Made by a program: the position numbers and the translations under genes. A stretch of 64,000 bases of DNA. It comes from Lysobacterales bacterium. Its GTDB lineage: Bacteria > Pseudomonadota > Gammaproteobacteria > Xanthomonadales > Xanthomonadaceae. The stretch covers positions 1-64,000 of the forward strand of contig JADCRD010000002.1 in NCBI GenBank assembly GCA_014946745.1. Direction: 5' to 3'. The notes beneath the pieces were generated by a model. It had not been told where the DNA came from. It ran no database searches and saw nothing but the letters and a program-made list of their open reading frames with translations. Below, in pieces: positions 49,273 to 58,049 of this stretch; the first letter of the stretch is position 1, and the number at the start of each line of letters is the position of its first letter.

Positions 49273-50448
49273 TCAAGCCGATATCGCCAGCTGCTCGCGG
49301 TGATACAGCCTGGCCGCGATCAGCCAGACCAGGCCGGCCAGCAGCACGCCCGCGCCCAGCGTGATCGCCCATTCAGCGCCACTGACGACTTCGCCGCGCA
49401 CGACCTTCAGGATCAGCTGGTTCTGTGCGAGCAGCGGCACCGCCGACATCCACAGCTGGTTCTTCACCGGCGAGACCATCAGCACCAGCGTCGGCAGCAT
49501 CGGCAGCAGCATCAGCAGGGCCATGTAGCTCTGCGCTTCCTTCATGCTCTTGGTGGTGGCGGCCAGCAGGGTGACAAGGCAGGAGCCGAACACCGCGATC
49601 GGCAGGATCAGCACGAACAGCTTGGCGATCGCCAGCCAGCTGATGTCGATCTTGAAGCCGAGCACCGAGGCCGGGATGAAGCTGAAACAGGCCTTGAAGG
49701 CGAGCAGGGTCAGCAGGGCCGAGAGCAGGGCGAACACCGCGGCCGCCCCCAACTTGCCGCTCATGATCGCGCCGCGTGCAGCGGGCGTGGCCAGCAGCGG
49801 CTCCAGCGACTGCCGCTCGCGTTCACCGGCCGTGGCATCCATCGCCAGCTGGGCGCCACCGAGAAAGCCGCCGAGGATCAGGATGTAGGGCAGGAAGGCC
49901 AGCAGCATGCCGGCACGGCTCTCGGGCGTGGACAGGTCGCGGTGCTGCACCAGCACCGGCGTACCGACCGCCGGGTTGATGCCGCGGGCGACCAGACGCA
50001 GTGCGCCCATCTGGCGGTCGTAGGTCTCCAGCAGGGCTTCAACGCGGCGCACCGGGGTGCGGGCATCCTGGCGGGTCGAGTCGTAAAGGATCTCGATGGG
50101 CGCCGGTCGGCTCTGGCGCCATGCCTCCGCGTACTCGGCCGGGATGCGCAGGATCACGTCCTCGTCCTGGCTGCGGATGGCGGCATCGGGGTCGACCGGT
50201 GCCGGCTCGATCTCGACGTTCATCGTGCCGAGCCAGTCGACCAGGTTCGGCGCGTGCTCGGCGCCGATCACCGGCAGCTTGAGCGCCTTCTCGGCGCGCT
50301 CGACTTCCTGGCTGGCGATCAGGGTGATCAGGCCGACCATCAGCGCCGGGCCCAGCAGCGGGCCCATCAGCAGGCTGATCATCACGGTGCGGCGGTCGCG
50401 GAACAGGTCCAGAAGTTCCTTCTTCAGCACAGTCCAGGCGGCTTTCAT
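49273..50448 (-). CDS. natB: ABC-2 type transporter permease (NatB-like)
   Basis: 391 residues. It has one N-terminal helix (SLLMGPLLGPALMVGLITLI), a large extracytoplasmic loop (about 40-200), then five or more helices (FLPYILILGGFLGGAQLAMD, LFVLILPIAVFGSCLVTLLA, YMALLMLLPMLPTLVLMVS). The GERERQSLEPLLATPA segment is characteristic of this permease family. With the overlapping NatA ATPase it should form an exporter; NatAB of Bacillus exports Na+. The real substrate here is not certain. Confidence 0.88.
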   Translation of the reverse strand: MKAAWTVLKKELLDLFRDRRTVMISLLMGPLLGPALMVGLITLIASQEVERAEKALKLPVIGAEHAPNLVDWLGTMNVEIEPAPVDPDAAIRSQDEDVILRIPAEYAEAWRQSRPAPIEILYDSTRQDARTPVRRVEALLETYDRQMGALRLVARGINPAVGTPVLVQHRDLSTPESRAGMLLAFLPYILILGGFLGGAQLAMDATAGERERQSLEPLLATPAARGAIMSGKLGAAAVFALLSALLTLLAFKACFSFIPASVLGFKIDISWLAIAKLFVLILPIAVFGSCLVTLLAATTKSMKEAQSYMALLMLLPMLPTLVLMVSPVKNQLWMSAVPLLAQNQLILKVVRGEVVSGAEWAITLGAGVLLAGLVWLIAARLYHREQLAISA

Positions 50449-51191
50449 GCGAACAGTCCCTCTTCCGAGCCGATGGCCTTGACGAAGGCCTCTTCGAGAT
50501 TGGTTTCGCCGGTGAGCGCACGCAGCTCGTCCGGCGTGCCCTGGGCCACCACGCGGCCCTTGGCGATGATGACGATGCGGTCACAGAGGGCGGCGACCTC
50601 CTGCATGATGTGGCTGGAGAACACCACGCAGCGGCCTTCCGACTTCAGCTGCTGCAGGAAATGGCGCAGGCCGCGGGTGGTCATCACATCGAGCCCGTTG
50701 GTCGGCTCGTCGAGGATCACGTTCTTCGGGTCGTGCACCAGCGCGCGCGCGATCGCGGTCTTGGTGCGTTGGCCCTGCGAGAAGCCCTCGGCCTGGCGAT
50801 CGAGGATTTCCTCCATGCCCAGCGCGGCGACGAGGCGCGCGGTGCGCTCGCGGATGAGCGCGTCTTCCATGCCGTGCAGGCGGCCGAAGTACTCGATGTT
50901 CTCGCGCGCGGTCAGGCGCTTGTAGACGCCGCGCGCATCCGGCAGCACGCCCAAGCGACGGCGCGCGGCTTCGGCATCCTTGAAGATGTCGACGCCGTCG
51001 ACGCTGACCGTGCCGGTGTCCGGGCGCATCAGGGTGTAGAGCATGCGCAGGGTGGTGGTCTTGCCGGCGCCATTGGGGCCGAGCAGACCCGTGATCTGGC
51101 CGTCCTCGGCGCGGAAGCTGACGCCATCCACCGCCTTGACCAGACCGGTCTTGGTCTTGAACTGCTTGCTCAGGTTGTCGCAGATCAGCAT
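50445..51191 (-). CDS. natA: ABC transporter ATP-binding protein (NatA-like)
   Basis: 248 residues from the ATG at 51191, one base after the peptidase stop. A longer start is rejected because the family begins MLICDNLSKQF. Walker A is LLGPNGAGKTTTLRM (38-45), the signature FSQGQRTKTAIARAL (an SGGQ variant), Walker B NVILDEPTNGLD, and the switch His lies in VVFSSHIMQEV. It overlaps natB by four bases (ATGA). Confidence 0.92.
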   Translation of the reverse strand: MLICDNLSKQFKTKTGLVKAVDGVSFRAEDGQITGLLGPNGAGKTTTLRMLYTLMRPDTGTVSVDGVDIFKDAEAARRRLGVLPDARGVYKRLTARENIEYFGRLHGMEDALIRERTARLVAALGMEEILDRQAEGFSQGQRTKTAIARALVHDPKNVILDEPTNGLDVMTTRGLRHFLQQLKSEGRCVVFSSHIMQEVAALCDRIVIIAKGRVVAQGTPDELRALTGETNLEEAFVKAIGSEEGLFA

Positions 51192-51192
51192 C

Positions 51193-52674
51193 TCAGGGCT
51201 CCCAGCCGTAGTAGCCGGCAAACGGCGGATTGGGCTTCAGGCTGTCGAGGCAGTCGGCATCGATGTCCTTGGGCGTGAGGGTGTTGATGAACTCACCGAG
51301 CAGCCGCGGCGTACAGCCGGCCCCGGAAACGCTGTGGCCTTGGCCGCGAAGGATCAGATGCCGGGCGTTGCCGAGGTGCTCGACGACCGCATCGCCGTAG
51401 CGCGGCGGCGTCACCGGATCGAATTCGCCCGAAAGCAGCAGGGTCGGGATGTCGGACTTCACGGGCTCATGGAAATCCGCGGGTGACTCGCCGCGCGGCC
51501 AGACCGCGCACTGTTCGACGGTGACGCGGGTGATCATGTCGCCGAGCGTGCGGGTCGCATCCAGCGGATCGGGACGCAGCTTCGGCGCGTCCTCGCTGCA
51601 GATCACCGACAGCTGCATGCCGTGGGTGATCTGTTCGGACAATGAGCCGGTGATCATCTCGGCCTGGGCCATCAGCGCGCTGGCGCGGCCCTGCGCCGCC
51701 TCGTGCAGGGACAGCGGCAGCATCGCCGCCAGCGCCGGCGCATACGAGTACATGCGGGCGACCGCGCTGACGTGGCCAGCGGTTAGCTCGCCTTCTTTCT
51801 CCTCACCACTCAGCGGATCGCGCCAGCTCACCGCGCGCGGCGCCTCGCGCAGTTCGGAGAGCAGCGCGTTGAGCGCTTCGCGCGGGCTGCCGAAGCGCTC
51901 GGCGCAGGCCGGCTGCTGCTGGCACTGGGCGAAGTGCAGGTCGAGCGCATCTTCGAGGTTGCGCGCATGCTCGGCGCCGAGCACGAGCGTGTTCGGCACC
52001 ACTGAGTCCAGCACCACGCTGCGGGTGTGCTGCGGATAGCGGCGCATGTACTGCTGGGCGACGCGGGTGCCGTAGCTCACGCCGAGCAGATTGATCTGCT
52101 CCACGCCGATGGCCTGGCGCACGGCGTCCAGATCAGTGATGGCGACGCTGGTGGTGTATTGGCTCAAGTCGGCCTTCGCCGCGAGTTCGTCGCGGCAGCG
52201 CTCGGCGAACGCGCGCCAGGCGGCGGGGTCGTCCTCGGCCATGTCGTCGACCACGCCGGGCTCGCCCTCCTCGGTGGTGCAGGTGAGCGCGTTGGAGCCG
52301 CCGGTGCCGCGCTGGTCGACCAGGATCACATGGCGATTCTTGCGGATCTCGCGGAAAGCGCCATGCAGACCCGGATAGCTCTCCAGCGCCGACTGGCCCG
52401 GCCCGCCGGCGATCATGAACACGGGATCCTCGGCACCGGCGGTGTTCTCGGTCGGCACCCAGGCCACTGCCAGTTCGATGGTGCGGCCGTCCGGCTCGGC
52501 CGGATTCTCCGGCACCTTGAACTGCGTGCACTGGGCTTCGACGTTCAGCACCGACAGCGGCGCGGTCAGCGTGCAGGGCTCGAATGCGAGGCTGCCCAGG
52601 CGACGCTGGGCGTCTGCCGGTGCGCTGAGCGCGAGGCCGCCGGCGGCGGCGAGGGTGATCAGGATGCGATGCAT
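51193..52674 (-). CDS. Secreted alpha/beta hydrolase, S33 tripeptidyl-aminopeptidase type
   Basis: 493 residues from the ATG at 52674 (GGGAG upstream); signal peptide LITLAAAGGLALSAPADAQ. Oxyanion motif GGPG (90-93), nucleophile S200 in LLGVSYGTR, acid in LLLSGEFDPVTPP and His in GQGHSVSG. This is the S33/TAP-like set, so it should release N-terminal peptides or hydrolyse esters in the periplasm. It lies between fpr and natA on one strand with small gaps, so co-transcription is likely. The functional link to natAB is not obvious. Confidence 0.9.
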   Translation of the reverse strand: MHRILITLAAAGGLALSAPADAQRRLGSLAFEPCTLTAPLSVLNVEAQCTQFKVPENPAEPDGRTIELAVAWVPTENTAGAEDPVFMIAGGPGQSALESYPGLHGAFREIRKNRHVILVDQRGTGGSNALTCTTEEGEPGVVDDMAEDDPAAWRAFAERCRDELAAKADLSQYTTSVAITDLDAVRQAIGVEQINLLGVSYGTRVAQQYMRRYPQHTRSVVLDSVVPNTLVLGAEHARNLEDALDLHFAQCQQQPACAERFGSPREALNALLSELREAPRAVSWRDPLSGEEKEGELTAGHVSAVARMYSYAPALAAMLPLSLHEAAQGRASALMAQAEMITGSLSEQITHGMQLSVICSEDAPKLRPDPLDATRTLGDMITRVTVEQCAVWPRGESPADFHEPVKSDIPTLLLSGEFDPVTPPRYGDAVVEHLGNARHLILRGQGHSVSGAGCTPRLLGEFINTLTPKDIDADCLDSLKPNPPFAGYYGWEP

Positions 52675-52714
52675 GGGGTCTCCCTGTGGCGCGGCGTGCG
52701 GCCGCAGCGTGCGG

Positions 52715-53506
52715 CTACTGACCGGGCTGGGGCGTCGGTGTGACGGCGCCGGGCAGGCGCGGGGTCTGGTATTTCTCACGGCGGATCCGGCGCAGGTGCA
52801 GGCCCGCGGCTTTCAGGCGCTCGAAGCCGGCATCGACCATATTCGGATTGCCGCAGAGGTAAGCGATATCGCCCTCGGGGTCGAGGGCGAACGCCGCAAG
52901 CGCATCCTGCACGTACGCGTGCACATCGTGTTCTGTCGGCACCTCGGGCAGACCGCGCGAGTGGCAGAAGCGCAGGGTAAAGCCCGGGATGCGTGCAGCC
53001 GCTGCGCGGAACTCGTCGGCGTAGAGTTGTTCGGCCGGTGTGCGATTGCCGAGCAGCAGCAGGGTCTGCACACCGCGCGCGGCCAGCGCTTCGAGCTGCG
53101 GCAGCATGCCGCGGTAGGGCGCCACGCCGGTGCCGGTGCCCAGCAGCACGTAGCGCTTGGCCTCGTCTTCCGGCAGCAGGCAAAAGCGGCCGTTGGGCGC
53201 GGTGGCCTGGATCTCGTCGCCGTGCGCCAGTGCGCGCATGTAGGCGCTGCCGACGCCGCCCTCGACCAGGCTCACCACCAGCTCGATGCGCCGCGCATCG
53301 CTGCGGCCCGCGTCGTTGGGATTGGCGATCGAATAGCTCCGGAACTCGGGCGCTTCGCCGTCGCGCACGCGCACTCGCACGAACTGTCCGGGCAGAAAGG
53401 CGAGTGCCTCGCCGTCGCTGCGCTCGAACACGAAGTGCCGAACGCTCGGGGTCAGCCAGCGGCTGTCGACGAGCCGCAGCGGCAGGGTGGGCGGTGGCGC
53501 AATCAT
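52715..53506 (-). CDS. fpr: Ferredoxin/flavodoxin-NADP reductase
   Basis: 263 residues from the ATG at 53506. FAD-binding motif RSYSIANPND, NADP-binding GTGTGVAPYRGMLPQLE, and the C-terminal segment YLCGNPNMVDAGFERLKAAG match short bacterial FNRs. It passes electrons between NADPH and ferredoxin or flavodoxin, relevant to oxidative stress and Fe-S maintenance. The C-terminus ends in a Pro-rich tail, not the usual short aromatic end. It is divergent from the yadG-like gene; the S33 peptidase gene starts 40 bases after its stop. Confidence 0.92.
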   Translation of the reverse strand: MIAPPPTLPLRLVDSRWLTPSVRHFVFERSDGEALAFLPGQFVRVRVRDGEAPEFRSYSIANPNDAGRSDARRIELVVSLVEGGVGSAYMRALAHGDEIQATAPNGRFCLLPEDEAKRYVLLGTGTGVAPYRGMLPQLEALAARGVQTLLLLGNRTPAEQLYADEFRAAAARIPGFTLRFCHSRGLPEVPTEHDVHAYVQDALAAFALDPEGDIAYLCGNPNMVDAGFERLKAAGLHLRRIRREKYQTPRLPGAVTPTPQPGQ

Positions 53507-53651
53507 GGCGGTCTCGGACTCTCGGGAGGCTCGAAGTGGGGGTGTATAGTAGCCGCCGCCCGTGAGCGGCCAGTTCGCATCTTGGCGAGGGCCGTGAACG
53601 GATCTCCCCTCCCGACCCGAGAGCCCGCCGGCTCCCAAAGGCCGTTGTCGA

Positions 53652-54581
53652 ATGAGCGCGCCCGCTGCGCTGTCCGTGCGCGATCTGCGCAAGACCTACT
53701 CCAATGGCGTGGAAGCCCTGAAGGGCATCTCGCTGGACGTCACCGAAGGCGATTTCTTCGCTCTGCTGGGCCCCAACGGCGCCGGCAAGTCGACCCTGAT
53801 CGGCATCGTCAGCTCGCTGGTGAACGCCAGCAGCGGCTCGGTGCAGGTCTGCGGCATCGATCTCATGAAGCAGCGCAGCGAGGCCATGCGCCAGATTGGC
53901 CTGGTGCCGCAGGAAATCAACTTCAACATGTTCGAGAAGCCCTTCGACATCTGCGTGAACTACGCGGGCTTCTACGGCGTGCCGCGCAAGGAGGCCGCCG
54001 AACGCGCCGAGGCCGAGCTGCGCGCCGCGCAGCTCTGGGAGAAGGCGAACGTCATGTCGCGCACCCTGTCGGGCGGCATGAAGCGCCGGCTGATGATCGC
54101 CCGCGCCATGATCACCCGGCCGCGGCTGCTGATCCTCGACGAGCCCACGGCTGGCGTCGACATCGAGATCCGGCGCGGCATGTGGAAGACGCTGAAGGAG
54201 GTCAACGCCCGCGGCACCACGGTCATTCTCACCACGCACTATCTTGAAGAAGCCGAGAACCTCTGCCGCAACATCGCCATCATCGACCGCGGCCGCATCG
54301 TCGAGCACAGCAGCATGAAGTCGCTGCTGGCCAAGCTCGACGTCGAGGGCTTCGTGCTCGACCTGGCCGAACCCTTCCGCGGCACGCTGCCGCACATCGC
54401 GGGCATCAAGATCGAACGCAGCGACGACAACACGTTGGAGCTCGAAACCCCGCGGGCGGCCAATCTCAATGCGATCTTCGCCGCGCTCAGCGAGGCCGGC
54501 ATCCAGGTGCGCAGCATGCGCAACCGCGCCAACCGCCTGGAAGAACTCTTCGTGCGCCTGACCGGCCAGGAGGCCGCGTGA
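53652..54581 (+). CDS. yadG: ABC transporter ATP-binding protein (YadG-like)
   Basis: 309 residues. Walker A LLGPNGAGKSTLIG, signature TLSGGMKRRLMIARAM, Walker B LLILDEPTAGVDIE, H-loop LTTHYLEEAE. The LVPQEINFNMFEKPFDICVN stretch is the hallmark of the YadG subfamily. It has a C-terminal regulatory extension. It forms an ABC-2 type exporter with the following permease; the substrate is unknown. Confidence 0.95.
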   Translation: MSAPAALSVRDLRKTYSNGVEALKGISLDVTEGDFFALLGPNGAGKSTLIGIVSSLVNASSGSVQVCGIDLMKQRSEAMRQIGLVPQEINFNMFEKPFDICVNYAGFYGVPRKEAAERAEAELRAAQLWEKANVMSRTLSGGMKRRLMIARAMITRPRLLILDEPTAGVDIEIRRGMWKTLKEVNARGTTVILTTHYLEEAENLCRNIAIIDRGRIVEHSSMKSLLAKLDVEGFVLDLAEPFRGTLPHIAGIKIERSDDNTLELETPRAANLNAIFAALSEAGIQVRSMRNRANRLEELFVRLTGQEAA

Positions 54582-55366
54582 TGACCACGCCCACGACCGC
54601 CCAGGCCAATCTGACCGCGCTGCACACCATCGTCCGCCGCGAGGTCAACCGCATCCTGCGCATCTGGGGCCAGACCCTGGTGCCGCCGGCGATCACCATG
54701 ACGCTCTACTTCCTGATCTTCGGCAGCCTGATCGGCAGCCGCATCGGCGAGATGGGCGGGCACAGCTACATGGACTTCATCGTCCCCGGTCTGGTGATGA
54801 TGAGCGTGATCCAGAACGCGTACGGCAACATCTCGTCAAGCTTCTTCGGCGCCAAGTTCGGCCGCCACGTCGAAGAGCTGCTGGTCAGCCCGATGCCGAA
54901 CTGGGTGATCCTGCTCGGCTATGTGCTGGGCGGCGTGCTGCGCGGGCTGATGGTCGGCGCGATCGTGCTGATCATCGCGATGTTCTTCACCAGGGTCTCC
55001 ATCCCGCATCCGCTGGTGACGCTGGGCAGCGTGCTGCTGGCGGCGGTGGTGTTCTCGCTGGCCGGCTTCGTCAACGCGGTCTACGCCAAGAAGTTCGACG
55101 ACATCGCGATCATCCCGACCTTCGTGCTGACCCCGCTGACCTACCTGGGCGGCGTCTTCTACGCGGTCGACGCCCTGCCCGGCTGGGCGCAGACGCTGAC
55201 GCTCGCCAACCCGATCGTCTACATGGTCAACGCCTTCCGCTACGGCCTGCTCGGCTCCAGCGGCGTCGACCTGGGCCTGAGCTTCGCGGTGATGCTGGGC
55301 TTCACCGTCGCCCTGACCTGGCTGGGCCTGACGCTGCTGAAGCGCGGCGTGGGCCTGCGCAGCTGA
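54581..55366 (+). CDS. yadH: ABC-2 type transporter permease (YadH-like)
   Basis: 261 residues from the ATG at 54581, overlapping the ATPase stop (GTGATG; a GTG at 54578 is the alternative). The sequence is very close to YadH: RILRIWGQTLVPPAITMTLY, YMDFIVPGLVMMSVIQNAYG, SSFFGAKFGRHVEELLVSP and FVLTPLTYLGGVFYAVDAL. Six membrane helices. It pairs with the YadG-like ATPase. Confidence 0.95.
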   Translation: MTTPTTAQANLTALHTIVRREVNRILRIWGQTLVPPAITMTLYFLIFGSLIGSRIGEMGGHSYMDFIVPGLVMMSVIQNAYGNISSSFFGAKFGRHVEELLVSPMPNWVILLGYVLGGVLRGLMVGAIVLIIAMFFTRVSIPHPLVTLGSVLLAAVVFSLAGFVNAVYAKKFDDIAIIPTFVLTPLTYLGGVFYAVDALPGWAQTLTLANPIVYMVNAFRYGLLGSSGVDLGLSFAVMLGFTVALTWLGLTLLKRGVGLRS

Positions 55367-55400
55367 CCCTCTTTCCACCGACCAACCGAAGGAACACTCC

Positions 55401-55544
55401 GTGGGCTCGATTCCCCTGCAGCCGCTGCTGGCCCTGCTCGCCGGCATCCTCATCCTGATCCGGCCGAAGCTGCTGGCCTTCATCGTCGCGATCTACCTGA
55501 TCGTGGTCGGCGTGCTGGGTCTGTTGCCGCACATCCGGATCTGA
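55401..55544 (+). CDS. DUF3096-like small membrane protein (47 residues)
   Basis: A short GTG-started gene with AAGGA 7 bases upstream: MGSIPLQPLLALLAGILILI, then RPKLLAFIVAIYLIVVGVLG and LLPHIRI. This two-helix pattern matches DUF3096 proteins of about 50 residues. It lies 34 bases after yadH on the same strand and ends at a perfect 11-bp hairpin, so it is probably the last gene of that operon. Role unknown. Confidence 0.85.
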   Translation: MGSIPLQPLLALLAGILILIRPKLLAFIVAIYLIVVGVLGLLPHIRI

Positions 55545-55571
55545 GACAACGCTGAGGAATTCAGCGTTGTC
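55545..55571 (+). terminator. Hairpin ending the yadG operon
   Basis: A perfect 11-bp stem GACAACGCTGA and TCAGCGTTGTC with loop GGAAT, starting directly after the DUF3096 stop codon. No T-run. Confidence 0.75.
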
Positions 55572-55595
55572 GCGCGCCAGGGAGGGCGCGCCCAT

Positions 55596-55653
55596 GGATC
55601 GAGCACGCACGTGCTTGATCCAGCGTAAGCGAGTCCGGCGACGCCCGACTCGC
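55596..55653. repeat. Palindromic repeat copy (GCACG/GCGAGTC type)
   Basis: GATCGAGCACGCACGTGCTTGATC (a near-palindrome) is followed by a GCGAGTC...GACTCGC hairpin. The same two parts, in reverse order, occur at 59991-60057. Confidence 0.6.
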
Positions 55654-55727
55654 GGCCGCGGATCAGGTTCGGAATGGGCTGGATCTGTGTTGCCCCATCG
55701 ACAGGGGCCACTGACGCGCAGTCACGG

Positions 55728-57893
55728 TCAGCGCGACCGGCGCCTGCGCCACCACAGCGCGGCCAGCCCGAGTGCCAGCAGCGGCGGCAGGGTCCACGTC
55801 GCCACGCGCTGGATCTGCGCGATCCTGACCGCGCGCAGCTCGCGTTCGACCTTGTCGAAATCCGGCGCGGGGCACTCCTGGCCGAAGCGCTCACCCCAGG
55901 GCACATAGGGCCCTTCGCGCAGGTAGCGGCGATACAGCTGCTGGCCGCGCTCGTACTCGGTGTTGAGCACATAGCGGGTCGCCTGGCACATCACCGCGGC
56001 GTAGGCCTGCGAGCGCGGCGGCAGCTGATCGGCTGCGGCTTCGGCGAGGTTCGCGGCCAGCCCGCGGTAGTGGAAGCGGTGGGCCGGCACAGGGCTGCTG
56101 GCCTCGACCCGCGCTCGCTCATCCGCCTGGGCGAGCGCGTCCGGTTGCGCCGGCAGCTGTTGCCACTCGGTCCCGGCGCTGCCGGGCAGCTGCACCTCGA
56201 CCCAGCGCTCGCCCGGCGAGAACATGCCGCCGTACTCGGCGTGGTCCGGCCCCAGCTGCGTGCCCAGCAGGTCCATGCCCTGCCAGCGCGCCAGCTCGGC
56301 GGCCTCAAAGGCGGCGCGGGCGCGCGCCACCCGATCGCCGCGCTGCATGGCCTCGCGGGCATCGACGTAGCGCGTCGCCTGCGTGCGCAGGGTCTCGTCG
56401 TCGAAGTAGGGCAGCGCCTCGCGGCCGCGGCCCTCGCGCAGCAGGCGGCGCGCCAGCAGGGCGCGCAGCGCGGCGGCGTGGTGGCGGGTGCCCATCACCC
56501 ACTCGTCGTTATGCACCCGCTGCACTTCGGGCGCCACGCGCTGGACGAAAGCCTGCAGCTCGTCGACGGTCAGCACGCGCTCGGCGAGATAGGCGGCGTC
56601 GGTCCAGTAGCGCGCCGACGCCGCGTAGAACAGGTCCATCGCCTGCAGATAGTCACTGCGCGAAAGCGCGACGATGCCCGCTTCGGCCTGCAGGCGGCAG
56701 CGCATGTCCAGCGGTGCTTCCGAGGGCGAATGGAACTCCACCTCGTCCGGGCGCGCGGTCCAGACCTCGCCTCCGTCCGCGCTGCGGATCGCCTGCGCAT
56801 AGGCGGCCGCGGCCGCTTCGCTGTCGCCGCGGCGCAGGGCCAGCTTGGCGCGCAGCCAGCCGGCCATACCGCTGTCGGTCTGGGCCAGCGCGCGCTCCGC
56901 GTCATCGAAGCGGCCCGCACGATAGGCGACGGCCGCCAAGCGATCGCGAGCAGGGTCTGCAGGCGCTAGCGCGACGTCCAGCTCGGCGAACAGGGCCAGC
57001 ACGCTGGGGCTGTCCTGGCTGCCATGGGGCCCGTTCCACGGGTCGTAGGCCTCCACCGGTTCGCCCGGCGCCGGCAGCGCTGGCGGCAGCTCGAAGCTGC
57101 GCGCGAACAGATAGGCCAGCAGCAGGCCGCGTCCGCTTGGGGTCGCCATCAGCTGGGCGCGGGCATCGGCGTTCGGCGCCAACCTGCGGGCGACGAACAG
57201 CAGCGACATACGCCCCGAGCTGGAACCCAGCGCGGCCTGCTGCGCATACCGCTCAACCGCGCCTGCGTACTCGCCCACCTCCAGCAGATCGCGGGCTTCC
57301 TCGCCAAAGCTCGCCACCGCAAGGCCCAGCGGGTCGGGGGCGCCGGCCTGCACTTCGGCGCGCAGCTCGGCATAGATCGCCTGCGACTCTGCGCCCCGGT
57401 ACAGCTTGCCCAGCATGTAGGCGGCCATCGGCCCGTGGTTGCCGCGCTGCTCGATCGGCAGCGCGCGCACGGCTTCGAACTGCAGGCGCGCAGCCTCGGG
57501 ATCACCGGCGCGCCAGGCCACGGCGCCGGCGGTGTAGTGGACGAGAGCCGGCGGAAGCGTGCCGCCGCGCGCCAGCACCTCCTCGGCGCTGGCCAGTTCG
57601 CGCAGACGCAGCACGCGCCGCTGCTGCCCCTCATCCAGACCGTCCGCATCGGCCGGACGCAGGCCCTCGGGTTCGGCATGCCAGCGCGCTTCGACGGGCT
57701 TGAACCGGAAGGCGGACATGTCGACCAGACGGCTGACCTCGTACTCGAAGCTGCCTTCGGGCAGCTCTCCCAGGACCTGTTGGCGCTGGTCCAGCAGGGT
57801 GAGCGGGAAGTCCGGCCCGCAGGCGAGCGCCGGGCTGCAGAGAACCATCAGGCTGAGGCTGAGCCAGCGGGGCGCGGGCGAGCGTTTCGACAT
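55728..57893 (-). CDS. Periplasmic protein with helical repeats, unknown function
   Basis: 721 residues from the ATG at 57893, chosen because the signal peptide WLSLSLMVLCSPALACG begins there; a longer frame has no such support. The body is Ala/Leu-rich helical repeats resembling TPR/Sel1 (AARLQFEAVRALPIEQRG, DAERALAQTDSGMAGWLRAK, ARALLARRLLREGRGREALP). One C-terminal transmembrane helix (TWTLPPLLALGLAALWW) ends with RRRRSR in the cytoplasm. It lies downstream of a DUF3142 lipoprotein gene. No family name recognised; it could be an envelope scaffold. Confidence 0.72.
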   Translation of the reverse strand: MSKRSPAPRWLSLSLMVLCSPALACGPDFPLTLLDQRQQVLGELPEGSFEYEVSRLVDMSAFRFKPVEARWHAEPEGLRPADADGLDEGQQRRVLRLRELASAEEVLARGGTLPPALVHYTAGAVAWRAGDPEAARLQFEAVRALPIEQRGNHGPMAAYMLGKLYRGAESQAIYAELRAEVQAGAPDPLGLAVASFGEEARDLLEVGEYAGAVERYAQQAALGSSSGRMSLLFVARRLAPNADARAQLMATPSGRGLLLAYLFARSFELPPALPAPGEPVEAYDPWNGPHGSQDSPSVLALFAELDVALAPADPARDRLAAVAYRAGRFDDAERALAQTDSGMAGWLRAKLALRRGDSEAAAAAYAQAIRSADGGEVWTARPDEVEFHSPSEAPLDMRCRLQAEAGIVALSRSDYLQAMDLFYAASARYWTDAAYLAERVLTVDELQAFVQRVAPEVQRVHNDEWVMGTRHHAAALRALLARRLLREGRGREALPYFDDETLRTQATRYVDAREAMQRGDRVARARAAFEAAELARWQGMDLLGTQLGPDHAEYGGMFSPGERWVEVQLPGSAGTEWQQLPAQPDALAQADERARVEASSPVPAHRFHYRGLAANLAEAAADQLPPRSQAYAAVMCQATRYVLNTEYERGQQLYRRYLREGPYVPWGERFGQECPAPDFDKVERELRAVRIAQIQRVATWTLPPLLALGLAALWWRRRRSR

Positions 57894-58049
57894 GGGGCAC
57901 GGGTCTCGGCGGTCAATGGTGGGGGAGCGGCGGCAGCAGAACACTACGCCAGTCTTCCGGCAATTCAGGGGCAGCGCAGTCGTGCCGCGCGCGGCGGCGG
58001 CCAGCTTGACGTGGGGGCATGGCGCCACAGCGGCCATCCCTCCTTGCGT

